DNA from: CAXSEF01 sp050920955
GTDB lineage: Bacteria > Pseudomonadota > Alphaproteobacteria > Acetobacterales > Acetobacteraceae
Assembly (NCBI GenBank): GCA_050920955.1
Contig: JBPBQS010000132.1
Location: 9,534 to 73,533 of the forward strand
Reading direction: 5' to 3'
DNA length: 64,000 nucleotides
The translations under genes were made by a program, and so were the position numbers. Positions 49,497 through 56,536 of the stretch are shown piece after piece. The notes beneath the pieces were generated by a model. The model worked only from the letters and a program-made list of their open reading frames with translations. It did no database searches and was not told where the DNA came from. Each line of letters begins with the position of its first letter. Position 1 is the stretch's first letter.

Positions 49497-51423
49497 ACGG
49501 GTGCGCCCCGGGGTCCGTCTCGGAGGCCACGTGGTCGCCCGCGTCCGCCGGCAGCGCCCCGCCGCCGGCGAGCGCCGCCAGCTCCTCGTCGGGCCGGGCG
49601 CGGGTCCACTCCTGGAAGCTCTGCGTGCCCTCGCGCGTCGACTGCCAGGCGCGCAGGAGGCCGAGGACGACGGGCTGGACCTCGTCGGCGGCGACCTTCT
49701 CGCGGATCTTGCGGCCCACGGCCTGCTCGACGCCGGCGCCGCCGCCGAGGTGCAGGTCGTAGCCCTCGACCATGTCCTCGCCGCGCTCGACCTTGGAGCC
49801 GATGAGGCCGATGTCGCCCACGTAGTGCTGGGCGCACGAGTTGTGGCAGCCGGTGATGTGGATGTTCAGCGGCTGGTCGAGCGTGATCTCGCCCTCCAGG
49901 AAGTCGGCCATCGCGGCGGCGTCCTGCTTGGTGTGGGCGTTGGCGAACTTGCAGCCGGCCGCCCCGGTGCACGCGATCATGCCCGCGCGGACGTGCGACG
50001 CGTCGACGTCGAGGCCGAGCGCGCGGATCGCCTCGATGGCGCCGGGCACCTGCGCCTCGGGGATGTCGCTGACCAGCAGGTTCTGCCAGACGGTCAGGCG
50101 GATCGTGCCAGAGCCGAAGCGCTCGGCGACCGCGGCGAGACCGCGCGCCTGGTCGGCGGTGATGCGGCCGATCGCGCAGACCACGCCGACGTAGAACAGG
50201 CCGTCCTGCTTCTGCGGGTGCACGCCGAGGTGGCCGTGGCGGTCCTGCGTCTGCGGCGGGCGGATCGCCGCCTCGGGGATGCGGTGGAGCGGCGTCTCTG
50301 CCCCGTTGGCGAGGGGGGGCATCGCGGTGCCGGTGAGCGGCGCCAGCTCCGCCTCCACGGCGTCCAGGAACTTCGGGATGCCCCAGTCGTCGAGCAGGTA
50401 CTTCAGGCGCGACTTGCCGCGGTCCATGCGGTTGCCGTGGCGGATCCAGACGCGCAGCACGGCGTCGGCCACGCGCGTCGCGTCGTCGGGGCGCAGGACC
50501 ACGCCGGTGGGGCGGGCGAAGTCGCGGTGGCCGGTGATGCCGCCGAGCGCCAGGCGGTAGTACACGCCGGGGTCGATGCCGTGGCCGGGCTCGACCTCGA
50601 CCGCGGTGAAGCCGACGTCGTTGGTGTCCTCGAGCGTGGGGATGCGGCCGCCGCCGTCGTAGGCGATGTTGAACTTGCGCGGCAGGCCGTAGAGCACGCG
50701 ATGGTTGAGGATGTGGAAGTGCATCGCCCGCATGTGCGGCCGGCAGTCCAGCAGCTCCTGCGGGTCGATGCCCGCGGTGGCCGGGGCGGTGACGTTGCGG
50801 ATGTTGTCGGCGCCGGAGCCGCGCGCGGTCATGCCCAGCTCCTGCAGGCGTGTCAGGAGCCTCGGGCCGTTGGCGGCGGGGATCTCGCGGAACTGCAGGT
50901 TGCAGCGCGTCGTGCAGTCGAGGAACGGGCCGGCCAGCTCGTCGGCCATGTCGGCGAGGCCGCGCAGCTGGAAGCCCGCGAGGATGCCGCCGGGGATGCG
51001 CAGGCGGCACATATAGGCGTCCTGGGTGGGCCCGACGTAGAACAGGCCGTGCCAGCGGGTCAGGAAGTTGTCGTCGCCCTTGGGGAACACGCCCTTGGCG
51101 GCGCGGGCCTCCAGCTCGTCCCAGCGGTCGAGCGGGTTGCGGGCGCGCTTGAGCTTCTCGATGGTCGACAGCTTGCCGCCCTTGGCCAGGAGCTCGTCCT
51201 GGGCGACGCGCTGCAGGTCGGCGGGGTCGGTGGCCTCGGACGGAGCGGCACCGCCGGCGGGGGCGAGCGGCAGGCCGAGGGCGCCGCGGCGCGCCTCCAC
51301 GCCGGCCATGAAGCCCTTGAGGTATTCCTGCTGTTCGCCCGTGAACGCCTCGCCGGGGGTGGGTTCGGGGGCGGACAGGCCGGGGGACAGGGACTGCGGC
51401 TCGGCGAGGCTGGTGTCGGGCAT
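49495..51423 (-). CDS. NirA-type siroheme nitrite/sulfite reductase
   Basis: A 642-residue protein with the duplicated nitrite/sulfite reductase fold. The coupled siroheme-[4Fe-4S] ligands are CTGAAGC (Cys-x5-Cys) and CHNSC (Cys-x3-Cys) about 40 residues later. FYVGPTQDAYMCRLRIPGG and NIHITGCHNSCAQHYVGDIGLIG match ferredoxin-nitrite reductase (NirA) relatives. An N-terminal segment of about 90 residues precedes the fold. An FNT-family channel is encoded just upstream and a CysJ-like flavoprotein downstream. Nitrite and sulfite both remain possible substrates. Confidence 0.85.
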   Translation of the reverse strand: MPDTSLAEPQSLSPGLSAPEPTPGEAFTGEQQEYLKGFMAGVEARRGALGLPLAPAGGAAPSEATDPADLQRVAQDELLAKGGKLSTIEKLKRARNPLDRWDELEARAAKGVFPKGDDNFLTRWHGLFYVGPTQDAYMCRLRIPGGILAGFQLRGLADMADELAGPFLDCTTRCNLQFREIPAANGPRLLTRLQELGMTARGSGADNIRNVTAPATAGIDPQELLDCRPHMRAMHFHILNHRVLYGLPRKFNIAYDGGGRIPTLEDTNDVGFTAVEVEPGHGIDPGVYYRLALGGITGHRDFARPTGVVLRPDDATRVADAVLRVWIRHGNRMDRGKSRLKYLLDDWGIPKFLDAVEAELAPLTGTAMPPLANGAETPLHRIPEAAIRPPQTQDRHGHLGVHPQKQDGLFYVGVVCAIGRITADQARGLAAVAERFGSGTIRLTVWQNLLVSDIPEAQVPGAIEAIRALGLDVDASHVRAGMIACTGAAGCKFANAHTKQDAAAMADFLEGEITLDQPLNIHITGCHNSCAQHYVGDIGLIGSKVERGEDMVEGYDLHLGGGAGVEQAVGRKIREKVAADEVQPVVLGLLRAWQSTREGTQSFQEWTRARPDEELAALAGGGALPADAGDHVASETDPGAHP

Positions 51424-51439
51424 GGGGGCGTTCCGTCGG

Positions 51440-52279
51440 TCAGGAGGCCACGGCGAGCGGCGGCAGGCCGGTGCGCAGCGGGGCGGCGGCGGCGTCGCGG
51501 CCGTAGCTGGCGTAGAGGGCCAGGCCGGTGAACAGGAAGCCGCCGACCAGGTTGCCGAGCGTCACGGGGAGCTCGTTCCAGAGCAGGTACTGGGCGACGC
51601 TCGCCGGCGCGCCGAGCATCAGGCCGAGGGGGAAGAGGGCCATGTTGACCACGGCGTGCTCGAAGCCCTGGGCGAAGAAGATCACGATGGGGAGCCAGCA
51701 GGCGACGATCTTGCCCGCCGAGGTGGTCGCGGACAGGCCCATCGTCACGCCGAGGCAGACCATCCAGTTGCACAGCATCGCCTTGACGAACACCGTCAGC
51801 AGGCCGGCCATGCCGAGCGCCTCGTAGCCGGCGGAGCGGGCGGCGACGGCTCCGCGCAGCTTGTCGCCGATCGGGCCGCCGGCGTCGTGGCCGGCGCTGG
51901 TCAGCGCGACCCACATCAGCACGGCCAGGATGAGCGCGCCCACGTAGTTGCCGACGAAGGTGATCGCCCAGTTGCGCAGCATCTCGGGGACGGTGGCGCG
52001 GCCGGCGATGACGGCCATCGGCAGCAGCGCGAAGGAGCCGGTGATCAGGTCAAGGCCGAGGACGACGATCATCGCGAAGCCGACCGGGAAGATCAGCGCG
52101 CCCACGATCGGCAGGCCGGTCTGCGCCAGCACGGTGAAGGCCAGCGTCGTCGCCACGCCCAGGAAGGCGCCGGCCAGGGCGGAGCGCACGAACAGGGGGC
52201 CGGTGGCGAGTTTGGCACGGACTGCACCGGCGTCGATCATGCTGCCTACGATGCGGGCAGGCGTGATGGTCTCGTTCAT
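51440..52279 (-). CDS. Formate/nitrite transporter (FNT) family channel
   Basis: A 279-residue protein with six predicted helices and the FNT fold. RSALAGAFLGVATTLAF and the central KAMLCNWMVCLGV loop resemble FocA/NirC proteins, as does GFEHAVVNMALFPLGL, which contains the conserved EHxVxNM signature with the channel histidine region. Followed after 16 bases by a NirA-type reductase, it most likely imports nitrite. It diverges from ridA. Confidence 0.9.
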   Translation of the reverse strand: MNETITPARIVGSMIDAGAVRAKLATGPLFVRSALAGAFLGVATTLAFTVLAQTGLPIVGALIFPVGFAMIVVLGLDLITGSFALLPMAVIAGRATVPEMLRNWAITFVGNYVGALILAVLMWVALTSAGHDAGGPIGDKLRGAVAARSAGYEALGMAGLLTVFVKAMLCNWMVCLGVTMGLSATTSAGKIVACWLPIVIFFAQGFEHAVVNMALFPLGLMLGAPASVAQYLLWNELPVTLGNLVGGFLFTGLALYASYGRDAAAAPLRTGLPPLAVAS

Positions 52280-52459
52280 CGCGGGGGCGTCTCCGGTGCG
52301 GGTGGCGCGGGGTGGCCCGGCAGGCGCGCCGGGCGGTCGCGGACATTTGCCCCAGGCACAGGCAACTCCCGTGCCAGCGGGCGGGCCGCGGAGGGGGCGC
52401 TGGCGTTCGCGGGCGCAGGGCGGCAGGCTGCGCCGCGCACACGGGCGAGGGAGCGGGCG

Positions 52460-52963
52460 ATGGCGGGGATGCAGGCAGAGGAGACGGGCATGGGCGGGCG
52501 GGTCGAGGCGCGGCTGGCGGAGCTGGGCATCGCGCTGCCGCGGCCGGTGGCGCCGGTGGCGAACTACGTGGCGTTCGTGGCCGTGGGCGGGACGATCGTG
52601 CTGTCGGGGCAGCTGCCGATGCAGGACGGTGCGGTCGCGGTGCGCGGCAGGCTCGGCGCGGACGTGAGCGCCGAGGAGGGGTCGCGGGGGGCGGCGCTGT
52701 GCCTGGTCAACCTGCTGGCACAGCTGCGCGAGGCGTGCGGGGGGGACCTGGACCGCGTCGTGCGCGTGGTGCGGCTCGGGGGGTTCATCGCGGCCACGCC
52801 CGAGTTCACGGCGCACGCGGCGGTGATGAACGGGGCGTCGGACCTGGCGGTCGCGGTGTTCGGCGACGCCGGGCGGCATGCGCGCTCGACGGTGGGGGTC
52901 GCGTCGCTGCCGCTGGGGGCGGCGGTGGAGGTCGAGGGGATGTTCGAGATCGCGGCGGGATGA
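52460..52963 (+). CDS. RidA family protein
   Basis: A 167-residue RidA/YjgF-type protein. Members hydrolyse reactive enamine/imine intermediates made by PLP enzymes. NYVAFVAVGGTIVLSGQLPM and RVVRLGGFIAATPEF are the usual core blocks, and the late RSTVGVASLPLGAAVEVEGMFEI contains the conserved Arg and Glu. GGGAG lies six bases before ATG 52460. The branch resembles the longer YjgF-like proteins of about 155 residues. It stands alone, divergent from the FNT gene. Confidence 0.9.
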   Translation: MAGMQAEETGMGGRVEARLAELGIALPRPVAPVANYVAFVAVGGTIVLSGQLPMQDGAVAVRGRLGADVSAEEGSRGAALCLVNLLAQLREACGGDLDRVVRVVRLGGFIAATPEFTAHAAVMNGASDLAVAVFGDAGRHARSTVGVASLPLGAAVEVEGMFEIAAG

Positions 52964-53001
52964 GGGGGGACGCGGCCGTTTCGGGCGCAGGCGGCGGTGG
53001 G

Positions 53002-53018
53002 TTAGTCAGGTTGACTAA
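53002..53018. promoter_or_regulatory. Operator candidate of the first phd-vapC module
   Basis: TTAGTCAGGTTGACTAA, perfect 7-base arms with a 3-base centre, 42 bases before the antitoxin ATG. Its right half contains TTGACT, a good -35 hexamer, so binding by the antitoxin complex would block the promoter. Confidence 0.6.
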
Positions 53019-53060
53019 TCGGCGCGAACGGGCATCCTGGGGTGGTTGCGGGAGGGCATC

Positions 53061-53312
53061 ATGCGACAGGTCACCATCCATGCCGCGAAGACCCACCTTT
53101 CCCGGCTGATCGAGGCTGCCCTCGCCGGCGAGGAGATCATCATCGCCAAGGGCAGCAGGCCGGTGGTCCGCCTGGTGGCGGTGCGGCAGCAGCCGTTCCA
53201 GGTCGGGGTGCTCGCCGGGCAGCTCGGCGCCGGCCCGGACTTCCTGGCGCCGATGGAGGCGGACGAGCTCGACTCCTGGGAAGGCGGGGCCCGGGAAGGC
53301 GGGGGGCGGTGA
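53061..53312 (+). CDS. Phd/YefM-type antitoxin
   Basis: An 83-residue protein. MRQVTIHAAKTHLSRLIEAALAGEEIIIAKGSRPVVRLV is the Phd/YefM DNA-binding and dimerisation fold; the acidic C-terminal half (MEADELDSWEGG) is the toxin-neutralising tail. It overlaps the downstream PIN toxin as GTGA. A perfect palindrome with an embedded -35 lies just upstream, so autoregulation is likely. GGGAGG precedes the start. Confidence 0.9.
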   Translation: MRQVTIHAAKTHLSRLIEAALAGEEIIIAKGSRPVVRLVAVRQQPFQVGVLAGQLGAGPDFLAPMEADELDSWEGGAREGGGR

Positions 53313-53692
53313 CGGCGGTCCTGCTCGACACCCATGCCTGGGCGTGGAGCCTCGGCGGCGACGCCAGGCTTTCCGGGCGCGCACTCGCGGCCATGAACGC
53401 GGCGGACACGGTGATGGTCAGCCCGATCAGTTTCTTCGAGATCGCCCAGAAGGTCAGGCTCGGCAAGTGGCCCGAGATGGCGCCGTTCGTCGACCGGCTG
53501 CCCGGGCTGCTGGAGGAGCAGGGCGGCGTGGTCGCGAGCTTCGGGGCGGCGGTCTGCGTCACGGCGGGGATGATGGACTGGGCGCACCGCGATCCGTTCG
53601 ACCGGCTGATCGCGGCGACGGCCCGGCAGGAGGCCGTGGCGCTCGTGTCCGCCGATGTCGTCTTCGACGGCGTCGTTCCGAGGATCTGGTGA
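53309..53692 (+). CDS. VapC-type PIN-domain toxin
   Basis: A 127-residue PIN RNase. The acidic metal ligands lie in LLDTHAWAW, the mid-protein SFFEIAQKVRLGK and the late HRDPFDRLIAATA; the final VSADVVFDG gives the last strand. Toxins of this branch cleave tRNA or rRNA. GTG 53309 overlaps the antitoxin stop (GTGA). Complete, with no sign of decay. Confidence 0.9.
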   Translation: MTAVLLDTHAWAWSLGGDARLSGRALAAMNAADTVMVSPISFFEIAQKVRLGKWPEMAPFVDRLPGLLEEQGGVVASFGAAVCVTAGMMDWAHRDPFDRLIAATARQEAVALVSADVVFDGVVPRIW

Positions 53693-53848
53693 GCGGGGCC
53701 GGCCGCGAGGCGCAGTGCCGGGCGAGGGTTCGGCGGTCGCGCCGAGGGCCGGGATTGCGGGGCGGGTAGGGGTTTGCGGGCGGATCGTGCAGAACGCGGG
53801 TCCATGCCTGGCGGGGCGCGACCCGCCGTGCGTTCGGGAGAGCAGGCG

Positions 53849-54271
53849 ATGTCGGCACGAGTGGATCAGGGGGCCGCGGCGGGGCGGAAGGGGCGGGCGG
53901 CGCTCGCGGTGGTGGCTGCGCTGCTGGTCGCGTTCGACGTCGCGTGCCTCAGCGTGCTCGGGTTCCTGGTCGTCGGGCAGACGCTCGGCTACCTGGCGCT
54001 GATCGGGTGGACGCACGTCATGGCGATCGTCGGCGTCGCGAACGCGGTGCTGTTCGTGGTCGTGCTGTGGGCGTTGCTGCACCGCTGGCGGCGCGGGCAC
54101 CGGCGCGGGCACATGGTCGAGATCGCGCTTGTGACGACGGTGGCGGGCGTGGGCGCGGTCGTGCTGGGGCACGCGGCGGTGATCGGGGTGCAGATGGCGT
54201 TCGTGGCGGTCAGCGATCCGTCGGCGTGGGATCTGGAGACGCTGCTGCCGGCGCTGCTGGACTGGCTTTAG
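53849..54271 (+). CDS. Hypothetical four-helix membrane protein
   Basis: A 140-residue protein with hydrophobic segments at about 19-42, 44-70 and 89-120 separated by a short basic loop (LLHRWRRGHRRGHM). I do not recognise a family. GGGAGA lies seven bases before ATG 53849. It follows the VapC toxin by 156 bases, with a repeat directly after its stop. It could be a fused or degenerate transporter helper, but nothing specific supports that. Confidence 0.55.
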   Translation: MSARVDQGAAAGRKGRAALAVVAALLVAFDVACLSVLGFLVVGQTLGYLALIGWTHVMAIVGVANAVLFVVVLWALLHRWRRGHRRGHMVEIALVTTVAGVGAVVLGHAAVIGVQMAFVAVSDPSAWDLETLLPALLDWL

Positions 54272-54328
54272 GCAAGCAAGGCTGGGCTCTGCCCAGACCC
54301 GCCAGGGGCGAGCCGCCCCTGGACCGGC
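54272..54328. repeat. Palindromic repeat, half copy
   Basis: GCAAGCAAGGCTGGGC, CTGGGCTCTGCCCAG and CCAGGGGCGAGCCGCCCCTGG hairpins, ending ACCGGCG. It lies between the membrane protein and the frameshifted gene. Confidence 0.82.
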
Positions 54329-54353
54329 GTTGATTGAGGACCGGATCCTGGAC

Positions 54354-54616
54354 ATGAGCACGAGGGAGATCGTCGACGTCGAGGATGCGCTGCGCGGCCA
54401 CGTGCCGCCGGGCGGGTTCGAGGCAGTCGAGAAGGTGGTCCGGCGGGGGCGTCTGCTGGTCAAGCCGGCGCAGGGGTTGCGCGTGACCCACGACGAGGCC
54501 GAGCAGATGCTTGAGGCCGTGCGGGCGCGGGATTTCCGAGCGGTTTCGACGCGCCGCTCGGCAGCAATGTCGTGGTCGCCCCCGGCTACGTCGCCTTCGC
54601 CATCCTCGGGTCGTAG
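54354..54616 (+). pseudogene. Small uncharacterised gene with an apparent frameshift
   Basis: The first frame reads MSTREIVDVEDALRGHVPPGG, then KPAQGLRVTHDEAEQMLEAVRARDF as a compact helical domain. After about 54537 it turns into compositionally unlikely sequence. A different frame continues as GFDAPLGSNVVVAPGYVAFAILGS and stops at 54614-54616. One missing base near 54537 would join the two into an 85-90 residue protein. The 3' end overlaps the RES toxin gene tail to tail. I do not know the family; its role next to toxin-antitoxin genes is unclear. Confidence 0.5.
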
Positions 54617-55068
54617 GTCCACAGGCGCAGCTTGCGCGCGGCAAGGGATGCGGCCAACGGGTGCAGCGGGTTGACGAGGACGTTGGCCTCCTCGGGGACC
54701 ACGACCGAGGGGACGACGAGGATCGGCGATCGTCCGCTGCGCGCCCATTGCGTGCCGAAGCCGATGCTGGTGCGGCTTGCGGGGCGGGCGTTCCACCCGA
54801 CCAGGCCGGCGGCGTCGACCTCCTCGCGGGCGGCCCAGACGGCGTCGGGGATGGCGATCTCCACCAGGTAGCGGTTCAGGGGGAGGCCGCCGGCGTTCAG
54901 GTGGACGACGGTTTCCAGGCACGCGAGGGCGCGGTTCGTGGAGGCGTAGACGACCGGCACGCCCGCCTCGTTCCAGCGGCCGCCCGTCAGCCTCGCGCCG
55001 GCGCCGGTCATGTCGTCCGCCTCGAAGGTCGGCGCGTCGGTGGCGATCCGCCAGACGGTTCGCGTCAC
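54586..55068 (-). CDS. RES-domain toxin (NAD+-degrading)
   Basis: A 160-residue RES protein. The invariant Arg is in VWRIATDAP, the Glu in RALACLETVVH and the Ser in VVPSVVVPEEANVLVNP; GARLTGGRWNEAGVPVVYAS is the classic core. RES toxins such as Res and MbcT deplete NAD+. The GTG start overlaps the upstream antitoxin stop as GTGA. It looks intact. Confidence 0.92.
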   Translation of the reverse strand: MTRTVWRIATDAPTFEADDMTGAGARLTGGRWNEAGVPVVYASTNRALACLETVVHLNAGGLPLNRYLVEIAIPDAVWAAREEVDAAGLVGWNARPASRTSIGFGTQWARSGRSPILVVPSVVVPEEANVLVNPLHPLAASLAARKLRLWTYDPRMAKAT

Positions 55069-55559
55069 GCGTAGGCGCCGGCCTGGATGCGGGCGAGGCT
55101 GGCGGACACCAGGCCCTGGCCCTCGATGGTGTCGAGCATGTCGAGGGGGCGTACGCCGCCCAGGGCCGGGAGCGGCTCGCCCAGCCAGCGCGACAGCCAG
55201 GCGGGGGCGTCGAAGCCTGCCGGGTTGCCGGACTCCTCCACGATCGCCTGGAGCTGGCCGACGAGACGGGCCACGCCGATGACGCGCTCGCTTTCGGCCA
55301 GGGGGAGCCTGTCGTTGCTCCTGATCTTGCGGTTCATGGTGGCCGGGGAGATGCCGAGGGCGCGGTATCCCGCGGCCTGGTTGGCGGCGAGGTCGGCGAC
55401 GATGCGTCTGGCGTCGGCGGCGGGGAGGCCGGCCTTGGCCATGGCGATGCGCTGGACCGGCTCGGCCCGGAACACCCCGATGTAGGACAGTGCGACCGTT
55501 GCCGGGCGGGCGGCCTGCCGCCGGCGGGACGGGGTGGCAGGAGCGGGGTCATGGGTCAA
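55065..55559 (-). CDS. Xre/MbcA/ParS-type antitoxin (DUF2384)
   Basis: A 164-residue antitoxin. The N-terminal half has an Xre-like helix-turn-helix (LGISPATMNRKIRSNDRLPLAESERVIGVARL), and the C-terminal toxin-binding region ends with the typical AWLSRWLGEPLPALGGVRPLDMLDT motif. TTG 55559 is taken as the start because AAAGGAG lies ten bases upstream and no ATG fits. It neutralises and probably autoregulates the downstream RES toxin. Confidence 0.9.
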   Translation of the reverse strand: MTHDPAPATPSRRRQAARPATVALSYIGVFRAEPVQRIAMAKAGLPAADARRIVADLAANQAAGYRALGISPATMNRKIRSNDRLPLAESERVIGVARLVGQLQAIVEESGNPAGFDAPAWLSRWLGEPLPALGGVRPLDMLDTIEGQGLVSASLARIQAGAYA

Positions 55560-55672
55560 TGCGGATGCTCCTTTGAGCGGACGATAGGCTCGGATGATCC
55601 GGGATGCGAGAGACTTGCCTCCATGCGGGCGCGTTCGGCGCGGGTGTCGTGGCGGGCCTGGCGGGCGAGGTC

Positions 55673-56113
55673 TCAGCCGGTCGGCAGGGTCTCGAAGGGA
55701 TCGTGGGCCGGCACGCCCAGCGGTGCGAAGTGGCGCAGGTTGCGGGTCAGGACCGTGCAGCCTCTGACGAGGGCGGTTGCGGCGATGGCGAGGTCGGCGA
55801 GGCCGGGGTCGTGCCCCTGCCCTCGCGCGTGGTCCGCGAGCGTGCTGATGCGGCGGGCGGTCGCGATGTCGATGGGGAGGATGCGGTCGGCGTAGAGGTG
55901 CAGGACCGTGTCCAGCCAGTCCGCGAGGCGTGTGGCCTTGGCGTGGGCGCCGGTGCGGCGGCTGCGTGCCAGGCCGTCCTCGACCTCGGCGATGGTGATG
56001 ACGGAGAGGTAGAGGGCGTGGCTGTTGCGGTCCATCCAGTGGCGGAGGTCCGCCTCGGGCACCGCCTTGGTGGGGGCGGTGGCGGAGAGGATGTTGGTGT
56101 CGACGAGGTACAC
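55673..56113 (-). CDS. VapC/FitB-type PIN-domain toxin
   Basis: A 146-residue PIN ribonuclease. MYLVDTNILSATAP carries the first acidic ligand, SVITIAEVEDGLAR the second, and HDPGLADLAIAATALVRGCTVLTRNLRHF the remaining Asp residues. FitB-like toxins restrict growth. GTG 56113 follows the antitoxin stop by four bases. Intact. Confidence 0.92.
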   Translation of the reverse strand: MYLVDTNILSATAPTKAVPEADLRHWMDRNSHALYLSVITIAEVEDGLARSRRTGAHAKATRLADWLDTVLHLYADRILPIDIATARRISTLADHARGQGHDPGLADLAIAATALVRGCTVLTRNLRHFAPLGVPAHDPFETLPTG

Positions 56114-56117
56114 GGCC

Positions 56118-56357
56118 TCAGAGGTCGCTGTCGCGGAGGCCGCCGCGGGGCTCCGGGGGATCCTGCGGGTCCAGGCGGGCTTCCATGAGGAGGCGGCCGA
56201 AGGAGGGGACCTGCGACAGGCGCTGCCATTCCTCGAAGCCGAGGATGACGGCGGCGGGGCGGCCGTGGCGGGTGATGATGGAGGGCTCGCCCCCGCGGGC
56301 CTGGTCGATCACTGCGGAGAGCGTGGCCTTGGCGTCGCGCAACTGGATTTCCTGCAT
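56118..56357 (-). CDS. Phd/YefM-type antitoxin (PhdYeFM family)
   Basis: A 79-residue protein. MQEIQLRDAKATLSAVIDQARGGEPSIITRHGRPAAVILGFEEWQRL is the complete Phd fold, with a short Pro/Asp-rich tail for toxin binding. Its ATG lies 11 bases from a perfect 17-bp palindrome. GAGGA precedes the start. It forms a two-gene module with the PIN toxin immediately downstream. Confidence 0.93.
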   Translation of the reverse strand: MQEIQLRDAKATLSAVIDQARGGEPSIITRHGRPAAVILGFEEWQRLSQVPSFGRLLMEARLDPQDPPEPRGGLRDSDL

Positions 56358-56367
56358 CGTGTCCTCG

Positions 56368-56384
56368 GTGACCACAGTGGTCAC
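56368..56384. promoter_or_regulatory. Operator candidate of the second phd-vapC module
   Basis: GTGACCACAGTGGTCAC, perfect 8-base arms around a single A, 11 bases upstream of the antitoxin ATG. Phd-type antitoxins bind such palindromes at their own promoters. Confidence 0.65.
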
Positions 56385-56458
56385 ATCTGGGGAAGGCCGG
56401 GGGGCGGCGCAAGCGGCGCGCTGGCGGCCCGGCCGGCCGGGGTTGGACTCCGATTCGC

Positions 56459-56513
56459 GCCGGTCCAGGGGCGGCTCGCCCCTGGCGGGTCCGGGCAGAG
56501 CCCGGGCTTGCTG
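56459..56513. repeat. Palindromic repeat, half copy
   Basis: CCAGGGGCGGC/CGCCCCTGG, then CCGGGCAGAGCCCGG, ending GCTTGCTGG. It lies between the second Phd/VapC pair and the TetR-HigA gene. Confidence 0.83.
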
Positions 56514-56536
56514 GTCTGCGCTTCGGCTTGCCTGGG

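Noticed and set aside
53849..54271. Membrane protein as a toxin or defence effector
   Set aside because: It lies beside toxin-antitoxin genes, but nothing in its sequence supports such a role and no partner gene is coupled to it.
54537..54550. Programmed ribosomal frameshift in the small gene at 54354
   Set aside because: I see no slippery heptamer or downstream structure; a simple deletion explains the data better.
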